Shown here piece by piece: positions 36,701 to 43,441 of a stretch of DNA of 45,811 nt. The notes under the pieces were generated by a model. The model saw nothing but the letters and a program-made list of their open reading frames with translations, was not told the DNA's origin and searched no databases. Source of the stretch: a virus; the IMG/VR virus record IMGVR_UViG_3300012920_000072, positions 1 to 45,811 of that record. One strand, written 5' to 3'. Position 1 is the first letter of the stretch. Every line of letters begins with the position of its first letter. A program made the position numbers and the translations under genes.

Positions 36701-37741
36701 GCGGTTGATGATAACTCTACTGGTATTGCAAGATATTCTGATAGTTGGTCAACTGCTAAGACCATGAAGCATGGATTAAGTGTTAGATGTCTAATAGATA
36801 AAGAAACAGAAGTTGAAACAAGTACTAATAGTAATTTTAATGTCGGAAGCGGTAGTTCTTCAGGCTATTCAGGAAGTAGCGGATCATCTGGCTCTTCAGG
36901 AAGTAGCGGATCATCTGGTTCAAGTGGAGGTACAGATCCAGTATTTTCATGTTCTAACGCAGTATTTAATATGCCAGCAACTACTACAGATCAAGTAGGA
37001 CAGCCTTCTGCTAACTTTGCGTCTGTTTCTCAGGGAACTATAATAAGCGTTTCACCTTCAACGATTCAAGCAGGAAACACTACTTATACCGCATCAATAC
37101 GAATTCCATCTGGATTCCAAAATGCAGGCGGTACATTAAATTGTAGCGACGCATCTAACGGTACAACTACAGTACAAGATCCAGTATTTTCATGTTCTAA
37201 TGCAGGATTTAATATGCCAGCAACTACTACGGATCAAGTAGGACAGCCTTCTGCTAACTTTGCGTCTGTTTCTCAAGGAACTATACTAAGCGTTTCACCT
37301 TCAACGATTCAAGCGGGAAACACTACTTATACCGCATCAATACAGATTCCATCTGGATTCCAAAATGCAGGCGGTACACTAAACTGTACTGACGTGTCTA
37401 ACGGAACGACTACAGGAAGCAATACATTTTCAGTTACTTATCAATCTGGAAAGTATGTTATGAACGGAGTTGGTGGTAGCCCGACTATATCACTAACTAG
37501 AGGACAAACGTATACCTTTAACATATCTGCACCTGGCCATCCATTTAGATTTTCTACACTTAACACGGGATACGGAGGTGGATACATAGAATACACATCA
37601 GGGGTAAATGCTAGCGGTTATAATAGCTCAACTGGAACGGGCGTAATTACATTTACAGTTCCTTCAAATGCACCTAGTACAATGTATTACGAGTGTGAAA
37701 TACACTCAAGTATGATAGGAACAATAAACGTTTCTAATTAA
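30740..37741 (+). CDS. Giant exported protein (2333 aa): inactive pappalysin-like domain, FISUMP domains, Ser-Gly linker, tandem repeat, cupredoxin-like tip
   Basis: This is the largest gene in the window. The signal peptide is cleaved before Gln22 (STVYSQ). The pappalysin-like domain keeps IPVVVHIAHKGG, YLNIYLSSEI, GDGVADTPPN, NYMDG and FTPGQVDRL; the zinc motif is replaced by KSTAGLFGLLP (from K302). A CARDB-like domain and a long unique region follow. FISUMP 1 begins near residue 979 (GDQCWFARDL) and is expanded by insertions to about 1600. A Cys-rich DxDGxxxD-like linker leads to FISUMP 2 (about 1814-2020, GSQCWFAENL to GLSVRCLID). Next come a Ser-Gly linker (about 2036-2063), two copies of an 81-residue repeat, and a C-terminal cupredoxin-like domain with APGHPF and YYECEIHSSM, again His/Cys/His/Met. 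The order suggests an extended rod with a distal beta domain. Confidence 0.9.
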   Translation: MGKLKYFLTAIACVLFSTVYSQGIFIDGQSAPNPFSAELAQINETVANRIAVKQASKRGLPGRSFEANDVWTIPVVVHIAHKGGPIDFDLTENTEDEALRLGNVSRYQITGALDALSERFRARVAAPIREENDLSIYTSGPITEFDDNPFSTDMGIQFQLATIDPNGNPTDGIVRHDMSGSLAFELYGALTGFYQTSPDSLGHIQQSVIDASLAEGYPVTWNQMKDEWAWPSNEYLNIYLSSEIDDNDGSCVNAGVRSIAPTSPVIDDSQDYGFLWVTRLFTSGRFGMQYGSSGSDVSRFIKSTAGLFGLLPVWTGYTDCNSLMIERDSLYGDGVADTPPNVQGCGCGFRCGDPEDFGYANGVPDYRNYMDGTCGSQFTPGQVDRLRAFIEEFWPNFATPNNPKLQQIGYSDLAVETTAERVGYNLYYPTVIVKNLGNQKITNWSVNTVVPGTNISVTLNQSNFGAIPAGEQFNLKLPVFQLTQFKEYEIVSTVSTAGDGYLANNTFTYTFDKVFDAPVTVSSSYFASGTFSREPYLGIVPSEGNELYSEYVGNGLQQVFNRPTEESPYGTQNFLKDPRKGNQGSFSWYNAYWNGGQYGADSLDPRASWSLNAEQLRSDFSLVDWNDSLILEDTYYVTEGPWTIYLRGIKQCLNCFDFWNGIENEAEEQQHSNLADNFFNCYDKDKLPLLFDDGILDSWCNVGLEFNGSSLFYQDQDDILARLHPMCTGSGLDDYNAGTDSVRNLLNDVRNNQSNPLYNDGAEILRLRNEIRDRTSVWQGFCGLQSTGQYFTVAKTPFDPNITASSIETLDDGSIKINPWFKYNVTASQSNPYQAASCLAGGAQGDGVCQNLGATNYNTDLSLGYVYQRNERQLHVTAQINNPGFYNIDSMRFELSTDANFTPGNTEVINLRANHIGNRNMGLLAADQKHGTILPITVGVFEDLAPGTTYYYRVIAGNETIGDQFTTIGYSCEGIGDSITFAGVTYDVVSIGDQCWFARDLATNQFANGDPIQSGSSTSHPRDWADDWIETMDNDPTVPLQVTPRPRYNGDDVSDRGSLYNYAAIQDDRGICPIGWRVPSQHDVNELYDEVREIYGTNDPKVLKHALYDFDHEDAISQFTNGLGFKFRAANHPSFKSFENIPNRTWMTDGSSPWTGNEAWLQSKVDSLYPGENYLIDAHALGRYEKQVAYNSQFYIPGFTEETANDISSIGLLNSIHQQYNFTGGLNPDAALDWAGRSGVSVYGVEPSKRRTDLGGCSTPFPPLTYEDAISQGCGDCPYPPTRMCRFMGTGSWLEPFENTTYWRLMGLHPSVLDASGNPAPDTSYTNVSTDPHYMYNEKYFRKAHDEYAGYPLRKGYDFTDAMWISDSYKDHRKELWLFHPGKIANEETPIQRISTNSPVYWDSVYHHYKDPDVLNGLFNEKVLRPLEYVDEFTYGELQRIGRVQKRLFVYDGWEWSGFPRELTYNPDYYYNPSYVQYEGLPGPSSYDFTYVMYNDRGVSGDRFGWRTNNQTPINRDDINMFNVPEGQNYMPYSNNVGATPTDSTDWRTYWRNSSFSGSAANTWAQAPKLSDGVDGHYLSNDEQAIAESAFMGLRTRCVTGGTSVPDINLNQGTLHSRKCTFADTLKWGYNAGLTYNPGQANEVTVQGSPSHLPFGGVFTYEEGTETFVTSQGQTRTVLGKNTRDIIDEDFGFSGWYFSSPPSEFSDQSQRVQCLSWNTPCNFNLALQEEPVDSEGFELDILRDNDVFIADACGDCAELSEFFTNIEQGYCDCDGNTVDALGICGGDCESDENDNAICDFIESTYQEGCGDITSVNYNGHEYDVVNLGSQCWFAENLRTQLFRDGEFIPEVQVASSWTGLETPARAAYENLSSNFEDYGWLYNWYAVETGKLCPDGWHVPSDDDWKDLERILGMSENEVIRMSFRGTEELIGSRVKPGGLTSFNLEPGGLRVGRSGLFKEGEEGGYFWTSTPSNDRRASRKGTAIHRAVDDNSTGIARYSDSWSTAKTMKHGLSVRCLIDKETEVETSTNSNFNVGSGSSSGYSGSSGSSGSSGSSGSSGSSGGTDPVFSCSNAVFNMPATTTDQVGQPSANFASVSQGTIISVSPSTIQAGNTTYTASIRIPSGFQNAGGTLNCSDASNGTTTVQDPVFSCSNAGFNMPATTTDQVGQPSANFASVSQGTILSVSPSTIQAGNTTYTASIQIPSGFQNAGGTLNCTDVSNGTTTGSNTFSVTYQSGKYVMNGVGGSPTISLTRGQTYTFNISAPGHPFRFSTLNTGYGGGYIEYTSGVNASGYNSSTGTGVITFTVPSNAPSTMYYECEIHSSMIGTINVSN
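36845..36930 (+). repeat. Ser-Gly linker with 27-bp DNA repeat
   Basis: This stretch encodes a flexible run of SSG units. At DNA level a 27-bp unit starting CAGGAAGTAGCGGATCATC occurs at 36870 and again at 36897, differing only near the end. The nearly identical copies make the length prone to slippage. Confidence 0.85.
36935..37415 (+). repeat. Tandem 243-bp (81-residue) repeat
   Basis: Two in-frame copies begin at 36935 and 37178 (both GATCCAGTATTTTCATG) and encode DPVFSCSNA, then QVGQPSANF, IQAGNTTYTASI and GTLNC. They are almost identical in DNA sequence, with a handful of substitutions, so the duplication is recent or kept uniform by recombination. Each unit has two cysteines and looks like a small beta sandwich. 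Confidence 0.92.
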
Positions 37742-37756
37742 TTAGATATAAATTAA

Positions 37757-39823
37757 ATGAGGTTTTTACTTTCGATTATAACGATCCTTTTATGTGGTAG
37801 TTTAATGTCTCAGACCACCGTCCCATGTGGCGTTTTAGATGATAGAACGCCTACCCAGATCGAAGTAGATGAAGCTTTATATAGAAATAATTTAGCTCTC
37901 AAAAGATCTAGCCGAGCTTACAACGATGCTAAAATAATACCAGTAGTAATTAATGTTTTACATTCTGGTAACTATGCATATCCCGGTTATGGTGATTGGC
38001 CTTCTGAAGCAGCTGTTAATTCTATGATGTCTGAATTAAATAACTACTACGCGTCTGGTTTAAATTCTTCATCACAAGTCGATGCACAAAGCGATGCAGG
38101 ATTTACATTTGTTTTAGCTGACAAGGACATAAACGGTAATCCCATGGATGGTTTTAGAGAATATAACCTGCAAGACTATCCAGAGTTTTCTAATTGCATA
38201 TTTAAAACATATAATTATGTTACAGCAAATTGCGATGATCAAATGTCAAGTTTTTTTGGATACGAAAGAGATTTCTATTTAAACATATTCTTTTTGGCAG
38301 TACAGCAAGAATCAAATGGTGGCGTTTATGGGGGCTGGGCTAAATATCCGCCAAGTAGCTATGGTTTATTTATAAACCCGCTCTCAAGTGGATGGGGCCA
38401 AACAGCAACTCATGAGGTTGGTCATTATTTAGGACTTAGACATACTTTTGACCAATACGACGAAGCCATTTGTGCTACTATTAATGAAACAGACTGTGAA
38501 ACACAGGGAGACCGTGTATGTGACACTGGACCTACTATTAGATCTTTTTTATGTGTGAATTTATGTAATAACCCGCTAGAAGATCCAGAAAACTTTATGT
38601 CATATGCTGGCTGTTCTCACCAAAAATTTACAGATGGGCAAATAGAAAGAATGCACGTACAGGCAGAAACATTTAGACAAGATGAAATAGGACATGGCCA
38701 ATTTCTTTATGGAACAACTTCTGGATGTACAGATCCTACAAAGTGTAACTATGATGCTAACGCACTAACAGATGACGGGTCATGTCTTGATAATGATGCG
38801 CTAGGGGTCTGTGGAGGTACTTGCGCAGCAGACGTTGACTCTGATGGCATATGTGATGACGTTGATACATGTCTTACTGGTGAAGATGTTGATAATGATG
38901 GCATATGTGACAGTATAGATCCTTGTATTGGTATTCCTGATTTAGATAATGATGGAATATGCGATCCTGATGATCCATGTGTTGGTACTTTAGATGCATG
39001 TAATGTATGTAACGGCCCAGGAGCTATTTATGAATGTGGATGCGCAGATATTCCAGAAGGAGACTGTGATTGTAATGGAAATCAGTTAGACGCGCTTGGA
39101 GTATGTGGAGGACCGTGTCTAGCAGATCTAGACGGTGATGGCATATGTGATAATGAACAAGCTAATGCATGCGCAGGAATATCAACTGTTTCTTACAATG
39201 GATTAGATTATAGTTTAATTGAGCTCGGTAATCAATGTTGGTTCAATTCTAATTTAGCAACAAATAGATTTAACGACGGGTCTTTTATACAAAAAATAGA
39301 CACACCTGAAGACTGGATGATTCAATCCGGCAATGCGGTTCCTGTAATGGGATATGTCGATCATGATAACGTAACAAATACAGCGACTTATGGCTTCTTG
39401 TATAATTGGTATGCAGTAAACGATTCGCGAGGGCTTTGTCCTACTGGCTATCACGTTCCTACTGATAAAGAATGGATGGAACTTGAAAGATATCTTGGCC
39501 TAGAAGAAAATCTTGTTACTAGAGAGGGCTATGGTTCATCTCCTAGTAACGTTGGCGCTAAGCTAGGAGACGGTGGAAATTCTGGATTTGATTCTAAATA
39601 TGCCGGTCTATTAGTAGAATCAGATGGCTCTCAGAGAGATTTACAAAAAGCAGCATATTTCTGGACGTCTACTGAATATAACAATGTATTTGAAAGCGAA
39701 AGAAATAATGCATGGTTTAGGGCTATTTACAAAAACCTTTCTGGCGTTGGTAGATACAACGAAGCATGGCAGACTGCGAACAATAAGGGTAATGGAATGT
39801 CAGTAAGATGTTTGAAAGACTAA
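37757..39823 (+). CDS. Exported pappalysin-like (M43) metalloprotease with calcium-repeat linker and FISUMP domain
   Basis: The 688-residue protein has a signal peptide cleaved before Gln (SLMSQ). Its protease domain has an intact zinc motif, HEVGHYLGLRH (H219, E220, H223, G226, H229), followed by GDRVCDTGP and the Met-turn ENFMSYAGC with FTDGQIERM. It should therefore be an active metzincin protease. Residues about 318-470 are Cys- and Asp-rich, with GCTDPTKCNYD and several DxDxDGICD repeats like thrombospondin type-3 calcium-binding motifs. The C-terminal 210 residues are one FISUMP domain (GNQCWFNSNL, LCPTGYHVPTDKEW, GMSVRCLKD). It follows the giant gene by 15 bases and precedes its closest paralogue by two, so the three are probably co-transcribed. 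A variant GATATAAATT lies just before its start. Confidence 0.92.
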   Translation: MRFLLSIITILLCGSLMSQTTVPCGVLDDRTPTQIEVDEALYRNNLALKRSSRAYNDAKIIPVVINVLHSGNYAYPGYGDWPSEAAVNSMMSELNNYYASGLNSSSQVDAQSDAGFTFVLADKDINGNPMDGFREYNLQDYPEFSNCIFKTYNYVTANCDDQMSSFFGYERDFYLNIFFLAVQQESNGGVYGGWAKYPPSSYGLFINPLSSGWGQTATHEVGHYLGLRHTFDQYDEAICATINETDCETQGDRVCDTGPTIRSFLCVNLCNNPLEDPENFMSYAGCSHQKFTDGQIERMHVQAETFRQDEIGHGQFLYGTTSGCTDPTKCNYDANALTDDGSCLDNDALGVCGGTCAADVDSDGICDDVDTCLTGEDVDNDGICDSIDPCIGIPDLDNDGICDPDDPCVGTLDACNVCNGPGAIYECGCADIPEGDCDCNGNQLDALGVCGGPCLADLDGDGICDNEQANACAGISTVSYNGLDYSLIELGNQCWFNSNLATNRFNDGSFIQKIDTPEDWMIQSGNAVPVMGYVDHDNVTNTATYGFLYNWYAVNDSRGLCPTGYHVPTDKEWMELERYLGLEENLVTREGYGSSPSNVGAKLGDGGNSGFDSKYAGLLVESDGSQRDLQKAAYFWTSTEYNNVFESERNNAWFRAIYKNLSGVGRYNEAWQTANNKGNGMSVRCLKD

Positions 39824-39825
39824 TA

Positions 39826-41922
39826 ATGAGATATTTAATCACTGGATTACTATTAACTATATTTTCATTTTCTTATTCTCAAGAAGATTTAGGAGAGTGT
39901 GGTTCAATAGATCCTATACATGATTCGGGCATATCTGAAGCTGAAAAGCAGGCTATAATTCAAGGGGAGCAAAGAGCACTTCAAAATTTAAGAAATAGAT
40001 CTAAGGGCCTTGTCACAAAAAGTGGATCGGTTAATCAACAGGTTTATATACCAGTAATTTTTAATTTTGTACTTACAGAAGGAGCTCCAGAATCTTTATG
40101 GTATGACCAGTACGGAAACTATACAAAAACAGAAGAATGGGCTTTAGGAATTTTAGACAACATTAACGAAAGATATTCTACAGGATTATGGGAGTCTACT
40201 ACATATGAAACTGAAATTGACTATGGAAATCAGGGTGCTGATTTTAATGCTATACTTATACCTGGAAATGTAGATATGGACGGAAATCCACACGATTGGA
40301 TACGTGAATTTACGCTTGAAGATAGTTTAGATGTTATGGATCCATTTTACTATAGACCAACACCAGACGATCCTCCTAATTATGCATGGGGTAGTTATTT
40401 AGATCTTGACTCTATTATTCCATATACTTCGCCTTGGCCAGAAAATCCACAAATACAGGCTTTTACAGAAGATGTTAATTATAATAGCGTCACTATGCTA
40501 AATACATTTGCTTATAAGCCTTATGACTATTTAAACATATTTGTTTATGGACCTATATGCTGTGGATTAAGAAATGCAGGAGCAAACTTTCCAATGTCAG
40601 CTACTGAAGATGATATATCTGGACACATTTGGACAGGGCAACATCTATTTTTCGGACCAAATACGTGGAACGGTTTTTATGAGGCGGCATTTATTAATCC
40701 AGATCCGGTGGATTATACTGATATACCAGCACATGAGGTTGCACATTTTTTTAGCTTAGGGCATAATTGGAGTTTTTCATCATGTAGTGCTGCGTATACA
40801 AATTACGCAGAAGGAGATTGCTCAACAACCGGAGATAGAGTATGCGATACTCCACCTACAAAAAGCGATTATCATGATTGTTACTCTACCGACCCTGGCG
40901 ATCATTGTCTAAGTTTTGGAATACCACATAATCCGTCTAATATTATGGACTATACTAGAAGATGCGGTCAAATGCATTTTACACAAGGTCAAGCAGATAA
41001 AGTCAGGGCTAATTTCTTCGATACAGGTACAAATAGATATAGAATTATAGAACGGGGTTATGAAATAGTAGGACATGACGGCGGATGTTTGTCGGATGTT
41101 AATGCATGTAATTATAGTCCAGGAGGGTCCTTAGATGTTCCATGTGAATATATAGATGCTCTAGGAGTGTGCGGCGGTACGTGCGAATCAGATTCAGACG
41201 GTGACGGAATCTGTGACGGTGCAGTAGGTCCTAGTCCATGTCTTGGAATTAATTCTATGTTATACATGGGAATTACTTATGACCTAATTGAAATAGGCGA
41301 TCAATGTTGGTTTGGTTCAAATATAGAACAAAATCTATTACCGCCTGATCCGAATGCTGAAAATCCTAATGTAACGGTTTCTATTCCAATAGCTACATCA
41401 GCTGAAGAGTGGATGTCATATTCTGATAATGAACAACCTGCATGTGCATATCCAGGAGGTTATGATCGAGTAGATTTAAGGGAACCATATGGTCTATTAT
41501 TTAATGCATACGCAATACAGCAACATGATGATATATGTCCTACGGGTTTTCATGTTCCAACTGATGATGACTTTAAAAAATTTGAAAGATATTTAGGCTT
41601 AGAAGAATTTCATATGATTAGAAAGGGAAAAAGAGAATCAGATGAAAATCTAGGCATCAGGCTAACAAAGGGAGGAGATACTGGATTTGAAGCAACTCTT
41701 TCTGGTTTAATAGTTGAGTCTGACGGCTTTCATAAAGATTTTGGATATAAATCATACATTTGGACATCTACTCCTCATAGAAATAGATTTGCTAGTGAAA
41801 GAAACAATATATGGTATAGAAATATTTCTAGAAACAATACGGGTATTGGTAGATATAATGAAGCGTGGCAGACTGCAAACAATAAGGGCAATGGTATGTC
41901 TGTAAGATGCTTAAAAGATTAA
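39826..41922 (+). CDS. Exported pappalysin-like metalloprotease paralogue with FISUMP domain
   Basis: The start is set at the ATG at 39826, which gives a clean signal peptide (MRYLITGLLLTIFSFSYS before Gln); an ATG at 39808 overlaps the previous coding region and adds six residues. The zinc motif is HEVAHFFSLGH (H303, E304, H307, H313): the three His and the Glu are present, but the usual Gly of HExxHxxGxxH is Ser310. GDRVCDTPP, NIMDYTRRC and FTQGQADKV follow as in active pappalysins. A short Cys-rich linker (ALGVCGGTC, DSDGDGICD) leads to a C-terminal FISUMP domain (about 477-698) nearly identical in its last 30 residues to that of the previous gene. Probably an active secreted protease of 698 residues. 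Confidence 0.92.
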   Translation: MRYLITGLLLTIFSFSYSQEDLGECGSIDPIHDSGISEAEKQAIIQGEQRALQNLRNRSKGLVTKSGSVNQQVYIPVIFNFVLTEGAPESLWYDQYGNYTKTEEWALGILDNINERYSTGLWESTTYETEIDYGNQGADFNAILIPGNVDMDGNPHDWIREFTLEDSLDVMDPFYYRPTPDDPPNYAWGSYLDLDSIIPYTSPWPENPQIQAFTEDVNYNSVTMLNTFAYKPYDYLNIFVYGPICCGLRNAGANFPMSATEDDISGHIWTGQHLFFGPNTWNGFYEAAFINPDPVDYTDIPAHEVAHFFSLGHNWSFSSCSAAYTNYAEGDCSTTGDRVCDTPPTKSDYHDCYSTDPGDHCLSFGIPHNPSNIMDYTRRCGQMHFTQGQADKVRANFFDTGTNRYRIIERGYEIVGHDGGCLSDVNACNYSPGGSLDVPCEYIDALGVCGGTCESDSDGDGICDGAVGPSPCLGINSMLYMGITYDLIEIGDQCWFGSNIEQNLLPPDPNAENPNVTVSIPIATSAEEWMSYSDNEQPACAYPGGYDRVDLREPYGLLFNAYAIQQHDDICPTGFHVPTDDDFKKFERYLGLEEFHMIRKGKRESDENLGIRLTKGGDTGFEATLSGLIVESDGFHKDFGYKSYIWTSTPHRNRFASERNNIWYRNISRNNTGIGRYNEAWQTANNKGNGMSVRCLKD

Positions 41923-41925
41923 TAC

Positions 41926-42441
41926 ATGAAGATATTTGTAACCTCTAACTTACAGCTAGGGAGACCTAACGCTATTAAGAAGTTTAAGAGACCATTTCAA
42001 GATGTTAATGAAATGAACAATACGATTATTCGTAATTGGAATCGTGTAGTCTCAGAAGGAGATCTTGTTTATCATCTAGGTAATTTTGCATGGGATCCTA
42101 AAACAGCACAAGACGCCATATCTGCCCTAAAGGGCAATATTAGATTTGTAGAGGGTGTCCATGACGAATCTATTGCTTATCTAGATGAGAAGCAAATGCT
42201 GCCTAAGAATGCAAAGGTAGTTAGCCAAATTGAAGTGGACCACAATGCAATGTGTACTATGTCATATTGGCCAATGATGACTTGGCCTAAAAGCGAGTCA
42301 GATTACTATTCTGTTATAGGAATTCCGGATGATAAATACAAATCAGATCCAGAAAGAAAGATTATCAACGTCAATGCAGACAAGTGGAACTATACGCCAC
42401 AAGAACTGGATAAGACTATAGACATCTTTAAAGACTTTTAA
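41926..42441 (+). CDS. Metallophosphoesterase homologue that has lost its metal ligands
   Basis: The 171-residue protein follows the small phage-type calcineurin-like phosphoesterase throughout: MKIFVTSNLQLGR aligns with the family opening MKIFFTSDTHFGH, then KRPFQDVNEMNNTIIRNWN, VYHLGNFAWD, and GNIRFVEGVHDES. In each metal-binding motif key residues have changed: D-x-H becomes N-x-Q, the GD of HLGDF is GN, GNHD is GVHD, and the late GHSH-type motif is absent (VIGIPDD). The fold should be kept while two-metal catalysis is very unlikely. Placed three bases after the exported-protease gene. It could serve as a binding or regulatory protein. Confidence 0.75.
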   Translation: MKIFVTSNLQLGRPNAIKKFKRPFQDVNEMNNTIIRNWNRVVSEGDLVYHLGNFAWDPKTAQDAISALKGNIRFVEGVHDESIAYLDEKQMLPKNAKVVSQIEVDHNAMCTMSYWPMMTWPKSESDYYSVIGIPDDKYKSDPERKIINVNADKWNYTPQELDKTIDIFKDF

Positions 42442-42496
42442 CATTAATTTAACATTCAGATTTTCTGGTTTAAGTTTTTTTGTGTATATTTACATG
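42437..42496 (+). promoter_or_regulatory. Candidate early promoter/operator before the sigma factor gene
   Basis: TTTAAC...TTAACATT.AGATT (42437-42462) is followed 27 nt downstream of TTTAACATT by GTATATTTAC (from 42484). TATATTTA resembles the Bacteroidota -7 element TAnnTTTG. A matching 26-bp element with the same layout occurs before the tRNA-Ile gene (43997-44022). The ATG lies 25 nt after the TATATTTA box. Confidence 0.4.
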
Positions 42497-42520
42497 TAAT
42501 AACTCTTAAAGGTAAAACAT

Positions 42521-43126
42521 ATGCCACAACCCTCTTATCGTGAATTGGCTGAGAACTTCCTCGCCACCCGCTCAGAACGTGATTACAAAGCTCTTTACGA
42601 CCGCGTTCGCCCAGGTCTTCGTAACTACATCTTTAACGTAGTTAAAAACAACGAAGCAACAGATGATATCTTGTCTAACACCTTGACTAAGATGTGGACT
42701 AAGATTGACCAGTATGACCCAAGCTATCAGATTACTACTTGGTTGTACCGAATTGCTTTCAATGAATCTCTTGGTTGGATTCGTGAACGTAATCGTAAGT
42801 ACAGCATCGAAAGCATGTCTGAAAATGGATTTGATGTCACTAGTTCTGACTCAGTTCATACTACTATCCAACAGGCTATTGAAGATCAAGAATATCGTAG
42901 CGAGCAAGACTTCCTCGATGAAGAAAATGCATTGATGAATCGCTACAGCATGGCTCTTAAGTGTATTAACGATCTTAAGCCTATGTACCGTGATATTGTT
43001 GCAGATCGTCTTCTTAACAACATGAAGTATGAAGATATTGCTGCAAAGCACAAGGTAAACTTGCAGACCGTTAAGAATCGCATCCGCCGCGGTAAGATGC
43101 TTATTGCGGAGTCTATGGCGGCTTAA
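42521..43126 (+). CDS. ECF-type RNA polymerase sigma factor
   Basis: The 201-residue protein has sigma-70 region 2 (about residues 25-95: ATDDILSNTLTKMWTKIDQY, TTWLYRIAFNESLGWIRERNRK) and region 4 (about 135-195: CINDLKPMYRDIVADRLL, NMKYEDIAAKHKVNLQTVKNRIRRGK, a helix-turn-helix). Regions 1 and 3 are absent, as in ECF sigma factors. It should bind host core RNA polymerase and redirect it; in T4 the late sigma is gp55, so this protein is a natural candidate for reading the GATATATA boxes. Arginine codons are exclusively CGN, in contrast to the AGA-rich late genes, as expected for a gene expressed early on host tRNAs. An upstream element shared with the tRNA array suggests common early control. 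The next gene follows four bases later. Confidence 0.88.
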   Translation: MPQPSYRELAENFLATRSERDYKALYDRVRPGLRNYIFNVVKNNEATDDILSNTLTKMWTKIDQYDPSYQITTWLYRIAFNESLGWIRERNRKYSIESMSENGFDVTSSDSVHTTIQQAIEDQEYRSEQDFLDEENALMNRYSMALKCINDLKPMYRDIVADRLLNNMKYEDIAAKHKVNLQTVKNRIRRGKMLIAESMAA

Positions 43127-43130
43127 TAAT

Positions 43131-43397
43131 ATGATTAAGTATAAGAACCGATACGGTGATATTCATACGTTTAAACTAAACGAACGTGGTAATATCGATT
43201 GGACAGGTAACTTCGAATATGGAAGCTTTGGGTACAATGACAACAAGGAAGACATAGTTATGGTAGACCCAAGCGGTGGGCCATATATTACCATAGAAGC
43301 TGATATGGGGATGATTGGTGATGAATTGAAGGGTAAGAAAGTTAACGGTTTTATTTGGAGAAATGACTATTATGAAATTATCATCGATAAGATCTAG
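43131..43397 (+). CDS. Hypothetical 88-aa protein
   Basis: The start at 43131 gives MIKYKNRYGDIHTFKLNERG, four bases after the sigma factor stop; an upstream in-frame start at 43104 would overlap that gene. The product is a small beta-rich protein with NFEYGSFGYN and MVDPSGGPYITIEADMG segments. I have the impression of similar small proteins in other marine phages, but no function is known. Likely co-transcribed with the sigma gene. Confidence 0.7.
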   Translation: MIKYKNRYGDIHTFKLNERGNIDWTGNFEYGSFGYNDNKEDIVMVDPSGGPYITIEADMGMIGDELKGKKVNGFIWRNDYYEIIIDKI

Positions 43398-43441
43398 GAA
43401 TTAAACAAATATCAAACAAACAATATAAAAAACAAAACATC

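Noticed and set aside
36845-36930. CRISPR-like direct repeats.
   Set aside because: The repeats are in-frame coding for a Ser-Gly linker with no unique spacers.
25400-41922. FISUMP C-termini resemble diversity-generating retroelement variable regions (WTSTP, NNAYHR, GLSVRC).
   Set aside because: No reverse transcriptase or template repeat is visible, and the paralogues differ by many synonymous changes in all directions, not by adenine-specific substitutions. Ordinary divergence explains it; a search of the full genome for a retroelement would settle it.
25480-41922. Type IX secretion sorting domains at the ends of the exported proteins.
   Set aside because: The C-termini are FISUMP or cupredoxin-like domains; no recognisable sorting domain or lipobox was seen.
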